DNA from: Ancylostoma caninum
Lineage: Eukaryota; Nematoda; Chromadorea; Rhabditida; Ancylostomatidae
NCBI GenBank assembly: GCA_037903475.1
Contig: JBAJFG010000180.1
Span: 372,001-436,000, forward strand
Direction: 5' to 3'
DNA length: 64,000 nucleotides
Shown here: positions 56,000-64,000 of the stretch, piece by piece
How positions within the stretch are numbered: position 1 is the stretch's first letter
Layout: every line of letters starts with the position of its first letter
Program-made: the position numbers and the translations under genes
The notes under the pieces: generated by a model
The model's input: the letters and a program-made list of their open reading frames with translations, nothing else
What the model was told of the DNA's origin: nothing
Database searches by the model: none

Positions 56000-57560
56000 C
56001 ATCGGTCCCGCCCACTTCACCGCGTACGTCGCGTTGCGTCGAGCGACTTCGTCGAAGTCGGAAAACTTTCCTCATGAATTAAATGCAGTGATTGAGAGTA
56101 TGATGCAAGAGCTAGAGGTGTGAGAGGTTGCGTTTGTTTATGTGCGAATTTCGATTATATTTAGTTGTTTTGATGCTTAAGTTAATCTGATTTCAATTTT
56201 TTTCGTTAGTTCGAGGTTTGATTTGATAATTGAAGTTTTCGAACTCGAGATGCTATTAGTGTCATCTGCAGATGCGTTTATGATGGTTACTCGACATTTG
56301 GTTGTAGTGTCGGTGTTATTTCGCTTGCTAATCGACCAATCTGAGCATCCTTTGAATACTAGGAGGCGTCAAAGTTGCCTTAAGGATACGTTTGGTGCCT
56401 GCAGGGTTACCTCGGGGATATATCTTCGCATGTGGCTCTCAGAAGGCTGATTCTGGGTATATCGATCAATTCGAATGCGTAAAAGTTATGAAGAAGAAGA
56501 AGAACGGATGTATTTAAATTGCTCATTCATTCAAGTTGTCGAAAAAAAAACGCGAAAGTCACTTTCCGGGACAATTATTATCCTCGTGATGATAGAATAA
56601 TCTTCGTTAACAAATAATACGACTGAAATATTAATAGAAAAAGAGAGAGTTCACATTAAGAGAGATGTGAACGTAGAAAGGTGTGAATGTGAATTAGAAT
56701 TTATGCAGTTTAAAGAAATAATTACTACTTTTATCCTTTTGAGTAGCCAAAAAGTCCGATATCTGAATAATTCGTTTATCCCTGTGTTCTAAAGATCCAT
56801 TATTTGAATAATTCAAAAATCGAATGTCTGGGAAAAGGTTATTAATCGAACTATTCATATTTCGAATATTTCCAATTCACTGGATTTTGAGTTGCTCAGA
56901 AGATCGGGTGTTTTCGAAGAATGGAATATTCCAATGCATAGTTACTAGCATCGCACCTCATCTTTTGATCTTCCTGGACTATCAGTACTATTACAACACC
57001 ATATCTTTGTTTGAGAAGTCCAATAGATAAATTTGACTCTGTTTTATTTTTTATTTTCAAAAAACGATCACTTTGCACATCATTTCATATCGAGGGATCT
57101 TTTTCCAAGCTATTCATACGCATTTATCGCGATGCGGTTTCGCGCGCGACGTGAGCAGTGACTCCCGATGATGGACGGTGTTGGTATGACCCAGCGGTAA
57201 TTGCTCGGCAGACGGTGTCTGAATCTGCCAGCTCTACCCACAGGCAGATCTTCGGCTGCGCCTAATTATCTCGGGTTCCCAAGTGCTGCCTCCCGGAGAA
57301 CAACAACACTAGTAAGCTGAAAAAGTAGAAAAAAGAGCCGTTTACTGCTTTATCGTAAATTACCGAAGAGAAAAGAAGAGAGACGAACTCGAATCAGGCC
57401 AAAACACAGGTCTTCCCGGGGGCAAGGAAGGCTTCGTAAAAGGGCCGAAAAACAAAGAGGGCTCCGTATTGGGCCCGGGGCGAAGCCTAGAAAAAAGCAG
57501 GGTTTTCGTTGGTTCTAAGGAGAAAAAGTTTCTAAGAAGACTTGTCGTACTTCGAGCGGA
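56000..57560. other. Intergenic DNA, no gene recognised
   Basis: AT-rich stretch with scattered TTCGAA/TTCAAA words near 56760-56900. Around 57185-57230 a tgacccagcggtaattgctc word vaguely recalls a tRNA A-box region, but no B-box or cloverleaf follows. Confidence 0.35.
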
Positions 57561-57601
57561 GCAATCTCAGACACTCGCAGCGGCCTGCTCAGACACTTTC
57601 A

Positions 57602-57727
57602 CCGGGCAGGCCGAGCACTAAACACCGGGCAGGCGGCGACCCCTTACGGGGCCTGCTCGGTGTAAGCGCGCGGCCTGCCCGTTGCAAGCGCGCGGCCTGC
57701 CCGGACATTAGTGCTCGGCCTGCCCGG
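57602..57727. repeat. GC-rich inverted repeat of the CCGGGCAGGCC family
   Basis: ccgggcaggccgagcacta at 57602-57620 is the exact inverse of 57709-57727, with further gcctgcccg words between. The same word is abundant at 58990-59260. Confidence 0.85.
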
Positions 57728-57924
57728 TAACGCACATAACGCATCGAGCGAAACCTCTTCAATGCGTCGTCATGGTTTTTGAACCAAAAAAGAACGAAAA
57801 CAACAATAAGCAACAAAAATTTATCATTTCATTCTTCATAATCATGTAGCAAATTGGCTATACTACTCTTCAACAATTTTGAATCTTGAATCTGAGTAGA
57901 AAGAATCCCGGTTCGTCATCGACT

Positions 57925-58704
57925 TCAGATGTAGGCGTCCCCTTCGACATTGATGAAGTCCCCCTCGTCCGCGCCTTTTTCGCTGCCCTCCACACGGTGT
58001 TCTTTGGCCCTGCGCTGAAAAAAAAATAGAAATTGTGGCAAACATGAGAGACGAAAATGAGGACTCACGTCATTAGATATCCACCGAAAAACTTTAGCGG
58101 TGGAGTCTTCCTCATATTGGTATGCCCCCACATCTCGCCTGAAACAACAGATATTTAGGGGATATTTGTAAAGAAGAAATAAGAAGGACTTACAGGGTCT
58201 TTTGTAGCGCCCTGTATAACTTCGGGCGAATCATGCGGCGCCTCTTTCGGAGCGCTTCGAGAGCAACCTCTCGTCGTGGTCCTTCCCGAGCTTCACAAAG
58301 AAACTGAAATGTATAGGAGAATTGAGCAAGCATTTTTAAACCACAGATATTAGTCTTTAATATTAGTCATACTAGAAATTCCACCAATATTGATAATCCC
58401 CACCGTTAACCTATAGTTCTATTGCAACATACCTGATGCACGATCCACAACATTTTCGACAAAATTTCGAAATTCGAGCCATGCGGTTCTGCCGTTTGCA
58501 GCGACGCATTGCCTGTCCGCACTGTCTTCTCAAATTGCTCTAAATACATCAAAATTATTGCCAATACTTACATTTCACATCCACTGCCCTGCCCATCAGT
58601 CTGTAATTACCTGAATAAGCTCGTAATCCTATTTTCTTAGCTGGCGCGCATGTGTCGTCCCGAATTGTGCAACGCTTAATTCTTCAGCCGGACATCCCAG
58701 GCGC
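57925..58704 (-). CDS. Short multi-exon gene of unknown function (gene B), 5' end uncertain
   Basis: Exons on the minus strand: 58704-58611, 58539-58433, 58303-58194, 58138-58069 and 58014-57925, all with GT-AG borders and consistent phases, encoding about 150 residues. Readable parts include CAPAKKIGLRAYSEQFEKTV, LEALRKRRRMIRPKLYRALQ (basic helix), RDVGAYQYEEDSTAKVFRW and the acidic C-terminus ADEGDFINVEGDAYI. The first listed exon contains an in-frame TGA near 58685, so either it starts after that point or the copy is broken. I do not recognise the family. It sits about 3 kb upstream of the kinase gene, on the same strand. Confidence 0.5.
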
Positions 58705-58989
58705 CTAAAAGACAGATTTTTATTATGATGCATTTCATGTTGGACGACAGTTGCGGAGACAGCAGGGAGAAAAAGAACGCGTGAAAGCGTGCAGCGATTG
58801 GGAAAGAATAAGAGAAAAGCAATTTATCCACACGATTACTCAACTATTATCACGTTTGTAACAGACTAAACAACTACGGCTAAGGCGAAATCCTACTGCA
58901 GAGAACTTTTTAAACCTTTTTTTGATAATTATCAAGACCAATCACGAAATCACTGAGAACTACATGACGCGAAATTGCCGCATTCCTAA

Positions 58990-59260
58990 GTAGCGCGACC
59001 TGCCCGGCATGACTATCAAGTTTAAAAATATGGGCCGCGGCCTGCCCGGTGTCCACGAAGTGACCGGGGCCTGCCCGGTATAACCGCGAAATTTAAAAGT
59101 ATGGGCCGGGGCCTGCCCGTTGCGAAACCCCGCCCAAAAACAAGGCGCCGGGGCCTGCCCGGTGCAGGAGAAGTTCCCGGGGCCTGCCCGGTGAATTTGT
59201 CTGAGTGCCCGCGCACTCATTAGCGGCCTGTCGGTCATCCAGGCCGCCGACAGGCCGCTA
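58990..59260. repeat. GC-rich repeat cluster (CCTGCCCGG words)
   Basis: Six near-identical cctgcccgg/cctgcccgt words lie between about 58998 and 59200, then a perfect inverted pair agcggcctgtcgg and ccgacaggccgct. Long ORFs crossing it are compositional. Confidence 0.8.
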
Positions 59261-59670
59261 ACTGGCCGCGCACGTTCCGCTAAAGGGCCGCCGCCTGCGG
59301 ACACATGCGCTGCCGACAGCCCGCATTTTCATGGAGCAATCTATTACTGCTGATGGTGCTATGATAGCTTTATTGATTTGATTAATAGTTATTTGTACTC
59401 TTGATACTACCCAGTGTTGATGCTGGCTCGTAATATTGTTTATTTCTTTATAGTTCACATGTGAAAGCGATAAAAAAGGATAGTAGGCGAACATGTGAAA
59501 ATATTGTACAATCGAGAATTACGAAGGCTTAAAATAAGGATCACATTTCTGGTAATAATCACCTATACCAATATTCAGCGGAGATCGGTATCACATAGAT
59601 ATATGGATATAACTATTATGTATGAGGGTAACGACAAGAAACTTGTTTGAAGAATAGTTAACAATCACTA

Positions 59671-60221
59671 CTAAAGCTTAGGAAGTTTACATGGTTGTCT
59701 GTAATTTTCCATATCCTCCAGGTGTAGGTCTCCATCTTCTTCTATTTGTGGTCCGGCTCTTTTTGACTGACGCTAGAATGTAATTGTGGAATGACTACCG
59801 CGTGAAAGTTGAAAATTAAGTCTGGGAAAATCTCACGTTGCTAGGTTTCCATTTTTGTTCTACTTTGTCGTAATCGTAGCAAAGGACGTCACGTCTGAAA
59901 ATACGTATGTAGTATTGCAACAGTGGTAGTTACTACCATAGCAGGATTAGAATAAGGCGTTGATGAGGAATATATTCAGGAAAAGTCAAATAACTTACAA
60001 TGCTACAAAGGAAGAAAGTCTTTAACAAATAAACTTAATGTATATAATGATAATATGTTCGAAAATATCAAGAAAGTAGGTGAAAAGAATAGGAACAATG
60101 CAAAAGAAATTAAGTGAACATAACATTATATCAACAAATAACGTAACAATCTTTTAATTATCAAAGTTTTTTTGAACTTACGCATGCCCGCTGATAATAA
60201 GGCACGCTGTACAAATGAATC
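59671..60221 (-). CDS. Partial gene C, apparent paralog of gene B
   Basis: Exons 60221-60182 (weak), 59894-59837 and 59772-59671. The two last ones read RDVLCYDYDKVEQKWKPSN and then RQSKRAGPQIEEDGDLHLED with stop at 59671. Gene B has RDVGAYQYEEDSTAKVFRW followed by RRAKEHRVEGSEKGADEGDF at the corresponding exons, with the same intron positions and phases (phase 2, then 0). Upstream exons were not found; a mariner lies immediately upstream. Function unknown, possibly a truncated duplicate. Confidence 0.45.
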
Positions 60222-60308
60222 CTGAAAATGAATAAATGCAATTAGATCTTGAAAGTGGATTCAAAACCTAAATGGAGGAGCTAATGACAACTCAAATAAC
60301 AAGTTATA

Positions 60309-61582
60309 TTAGGTTGGTGCAAAAATAATGCGCGTTTTCATGCCTTTGGTTCCGAACCTCATAACTCCTTTCAAAACCGATCTTTTTCAATAGGCTTAGA
60401 ACTATTGTAATCCGCAAATCTTTAGTAATAAGATAGATGTTCTTCGACTACCGTGCGTTTCTGACAGGACCTTCTAGAATCGACAAACTTCCGGAAGGCA
60501 GTTTTGGTATCACTTTAGTCTTTGAGAAAATTCTCCCGGAAGAAGTCGTCCAGGCTCTCGGGGAAGTGATAGCCGGTGAGCGAGAAGTTTGCTGATTATG
60601 ACGTAGGAGCCCGAGCTTCCTAGCTCAGTTCTTCCAACCTGTGAAATATCTGTCGTGCAGGGTGTGCCTGGACGGTACCGTGTAGGAGTGAAGAATCCAT
60701 TTTATTGAGCAACGCTGGGGTCACACAGTGAAGTTTCTAATTTATTTCATTTAAGTCTTGAAACCACTTACCAGATTAGAAAGAATGGATGAGCTGCAGT
60801 GAGCAATTTTGGCAGCACCACACCACAAAGTCGCCGTGACCTCATTTTGGTGTTGCTTCGGTTTCTGGGAGCATTTCGGTGCATGTTCTTCGTCCAACTG
60901 TTGAGCAAGGCACCTCATCTTGTCGAAGAAGGTCCATTCTTCATATTTAGTTACTAAGCGACCGACTGTTTGGTCGCATTTTTTTCACTACAAAGGTGCG
61001 AAGCGCACCTCTCAACGAGGATCAATGTGGTACTCATTCGGTATGCTTGACATTAACTCGTCAAGCTTTTTCATCTTCCCATTTTTACTGGAGGGAGGGA
61101 TCGTCTGAAAACATCACCGGCGAGGTTCTGCGAAACCAAATATGTTGTTTTGGATGGGTGCTGTTTGATAATTGTCATCAGTTGGGGGTCGCAAACCCCA
61201 AGAAGACCTATACGACATTCCTTACTTTCGAAGCAAGGCACACAAGCCGAAAAATCCGGAAGCAGCTCGGCGGAATACATTCGCTCACACTCGCTTCGCC
61301 AAAACTATGGTGGTATTCTGAGCGATTCCTGCCGCGATGCCGTCGAGTATCAGCTCGCTGAAAAAAGTTTGGCGAAAAACTTGTTCTGTCACCTTTCGTT
61401 CCACAACTAAAAATTCACGAAAAACATGAACTTCGCTCAAAATGCATGAGCTATTTGAAAAGTACATGAATTTTGCTACAAAATCATATGCAACTTCTCA
61501 TACCGATGATAAGAAACACCGGACGTTTTCTGCACCGAAGATGAAGCAGCGAAAAACGCGCATTATTTTTGCACCAACCTAA
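60309..61582 (-). mobile_element. Mariner element with intact ends, transposase decayed
   Basis: 1274 bp bounded by TA (60307-60308 and 61583-61584), with perfect 30-bp inverted ends starting TTAGGTTGGTGCAAAAATAA. On the minus strand, mariner transposase fragments are visible: CLAQQLDEEHAPKCSQKPKQ with HQNEVTATLWCGAAKIAHCS (around 60780-60930) and SLTGYHFPESLDDFFRENFL (around 60530-60600). Stops and shifts interrupt it. Confidence 0.9.
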
Positions 61583-62737
61583 TATATACTACTATACTAT
61601 TAGAGTGAAGTTCGATGTGAAACGCTGAGGTTTGGTTTGTGTGGTCGTTTGACTATAGAGAGATGCGCTCTTTAGTTTTACATGTACCTGAACATCACAA
61701 GATAGCAAAGCGGTTAGATGGCGTTAGTGACTAACTTTCCCCACATCTGTATCCGATCCCTTTCAAATAACTGACCCGTCAACCTAAACAAATCACCGAG
61801 AATTTTTTCGAAGCCTCATTCATTGATTATGCCATTATACAGCAGTCGGAACGGGTGAGTATTACTGGTGCAATCACAGAGTGAAGGTATACGACGTGGT
61901 TGTGCACCATCAAGCATGTTGATATTGAGCGAAAATGGCCGCGTATCAGTCTTTCACCAGTATTCACCGTTCACCAGTGTTGAACTGTACATCCACACTT
62001 CTTGGAAGTTTCGCAGAGATTCGACGTAAAATTTTGGTTCCCTGAGAATCTCACATTCCAAGAGGCTTTAGGAATCGACAGGGCAAACCTTGCTCAGGAA
62101 AAGAATGAGTATGAAAATGACGCTGTCATTGGGCCTTCTGAAGGGACCCCCACAACAAGAAAAATTTAACTGTTTTTGATTAGTGATGGACTTCGTGAGA
62201 TTATCAGTATGGCATGGAATCCGAACACTCACGACGATATGCTTATAGCACGGGTACTCTCTTTAGAGCATTGTTTCGGAACTGAAGGAAAGAATGTGGT
62301 GTGCGTATCGATACGAGCGTGGCGACGAACCATTAGAAAGTGGTTGATGCACAACATCTTGGAGAGATGTTTCATGAGGCGTGGAGAATCTCACCCCGAA
62401 TGTCTTCAACGCATTACTCCAGCACTGTACTGGTATAGTGCACTATCAAGTGTTTAAGCACACAACGTCTGTACTCAAAACTCCACCAAGCTAGCCCTCA
62501 AATTTTTGACCAGAAATAGGGTCGTTTTAGCTATCGCAAAATGTTCGACAATGACTTAGCGAAAGTGTTGCGTGGTTACAATCGAAGGTCGACTAAGTTT
62601 GGAAGGTTGCAATATTCCCCACGAATGCAAATGTGTCGTCGAATACTTCGAGTGCAACTTTTCAGAAGCATCCATCATCATTGATTTGTCTCTACTGTTA
62701 CGAAAACCACTTCAGACACTTAGATTTTAGCACGTTT

Positions 62738-62805
62738 TTGAATTTCGCGCCGCCTTAGCGTTGGTCCATGGGGCGCGCCGCACGCAGACAGATGTAGATT
62801 TAGAT
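62738..62805. repeat. Dispersed repeat, copy B
   Basis: Same orientation and near-identical to 547-615 (gaatttcgcgccgc, then gatgtagatttagat). Confidence 0.6.
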
Positions 62806-62823
62806 ACGAGTTAGCCTCGCGGC

Positions 62824-62910
62824 TGCAGAATCGTGGTGCGACCTAGTTGACCCTCTCAATTAGAGCATGCCCTTGCCGAATCTCTCGTCTAGGTCCCGCC
62901 ACGATTCTGC
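62824..62910. repeat. Short inverted repeat
   Basis: gcagaatcgtggtgcgacct at 62824 is inverted at 62889-62910 with two mismatches over 22 bp, around a 43-bp loop. Confidence 0.7.
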
Positions 62911-64000
62911 GGTCACGGAATCCGTCTATCTTTTTGATAAGGACTATAAGTTTGGGCTGGTTTTTCAAGCACTTCTAGCAGATGGTATATATCTTCTATA
63001 CTGCCTTCAAACTTTATGGAAATTCATGAAATGTTTACATTATGAGAGTCCATCAAAATTTCTTATTTGGTGGCTTCTATTCTAAAATTTCAAAAGAACT
63101 TTTCCTATGAAAGTTGTTTTCCTACTAATCTTGTACCGTAACTCAACAATATTTGCCTCATCTGTTTTATTTTCTCTAAACTCGGCATGACGGCTCCGCT
63201 TCCCCACGGATAGAAATCTGTGAGAAGTGCGCTCTCACATTACCGAAAGGAAACCTGTTAGAACCAGTGTTAGCGATGAACAAACTTGTCTGATGTTAAT
63301 ACGTTTACACTGGGTAATTTCAATGATGCATGCGGCCTTGTAAGCAGTGTTCATAATAGTGTATACAGTATTTTTTGCAGTTATTGCAGTGGTTATTTTT
63401 GTTTTTTCTTCATTTTTTTCCATTTCTAATAGATCCTTTAAAGTTTGACATTCTGTATTGATTTTAAAGGTGGTGTCCGTCACTTGCATGTTCAAGGATG
63501 GCTTCGTAGAATCTCAGGCACTTCCAGAGGACCGCCCGCTCACCCTTCCATATTTTAGAGGACCACCCGCGCATCCCTTTTCATGTATCTTACCTGACCA
63601 GCAGTGCATCCCTCCTCATCTTAGCGGACCGGCCGCGCTACCTATTTTGTGGGCGGAGCGGCTATGATAGTGGGCATCATTCTTTCAAAGATGGTGGTGG
63701 TGTTTCATTCTCACCCTACTCCGAACTTTTATAGCACGGTGGGCCCATCATTATCCCATGGTGGACCCTCACCCGAAGGTTGGTCCACCGTTATCCCCCG
63801 TTAATCTCCTAGTTATCCCACTTTTATAGGGTCCGCCTCCACTTATCCCACCGTTAGCCCACCATTGTGATCAATCCCACGGAGGGCCGACCATTTCCCC
63901 ACTGTGGCCCCTCCAAACTCGTCCATCCCACGATGGAACTTCCAATTACCCCCTGTGGCGACTGATTTGGCGGATGGTGGCGCCTTAGACTCTTGGACTA

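Larger units (their letters stand above)
61585..64000. other. Intergenic DNA, no gene supported
   Basis: A plus-strand frame at 62176-62457 (93 codons, MISDGLREIISMAWNPNTHD) has ordinary composition but no recognisable family or splice context. From 63700 to the end, short ccaccgttatccc and cccaccattg words recur. Confidence 0.35.

Noticed and set aside
55664..56082. Arg/Ala-rich ORFs in all frames
   Set aside because: They are translations of the GC-rich foldback element.

Overview
The window reads as a nematode nuclear genome, most likely a strongylid (hookworm-like, clade V) parasite: AT-rich DNA, small exons, splice acceptors ending in TTTCAG or TTTTAG, large introns packed with mariner, Ty3/gypsy, Penelope-like and foldback elements, and one host gene whose closest relatives are the SLK/STK10 kinases (gck-4 in C. 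elegans). The genus is inferred; nothing in the sequence names it.

The backbone is a minus-strand germinal-centre kinase gene that I could read from ATG (54981) to stop (18604) in 31 exons with consistent phases, 1201 codons plus stop. Exons 1-8 (51902-54981) carry the Ste20-type kinase domain, exons 9-20 a Ser/Pro-rich linker, and exons 21-31 (18604-22809) the C-terminal coiled-coil tail. Two introns are very large: 23119-36762 (13.6 kb) and 39743-50318 (10.6 kb). The first holds a seven-copy hairpin minisatellite and a mariner copy split by a Ty3/gypsy element, which is itself split by a small DNA transposon. The second holds a 120-bp satellite with inverted diverged copies and a Penelope-like element with inverted arms.

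Downstream of the kinase gene (positions 1-18600) I see no secure host gene. This region holds a complete minus-strand Ty3/gypsy element (3964-13298, 4-bp target duplication TAGA). A 1.6-kb hAT-like element (11444-13062, 8-bp target duplication) has jumped into its 5' LTR. A second TTCGAA-rich region (13428-15412), a 1.56-kb foldback element (15710-17267) and several small foldbacks follow.

Upstream of the kinase gene (55000-64000) are a GC-rich MITE, GC-rich CCTGCCCGG repeats, two short multi-exon minus-strand gene fragments that look like tandem paralogs (57925-58704 and 59671-60221; function not recognised), and a mariner element (60309-61582).

The most interesting signal is a domain of several hundred residues found downstream of the integrase in both, clearly divergent, Ty3/gypsy elements. 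It shares ordered motifs (LAR, LLPxGF, PTH, W, GAxVxxxxxPR), is fused to Pol rather than being an env, and I do not recognise it as a described domain.
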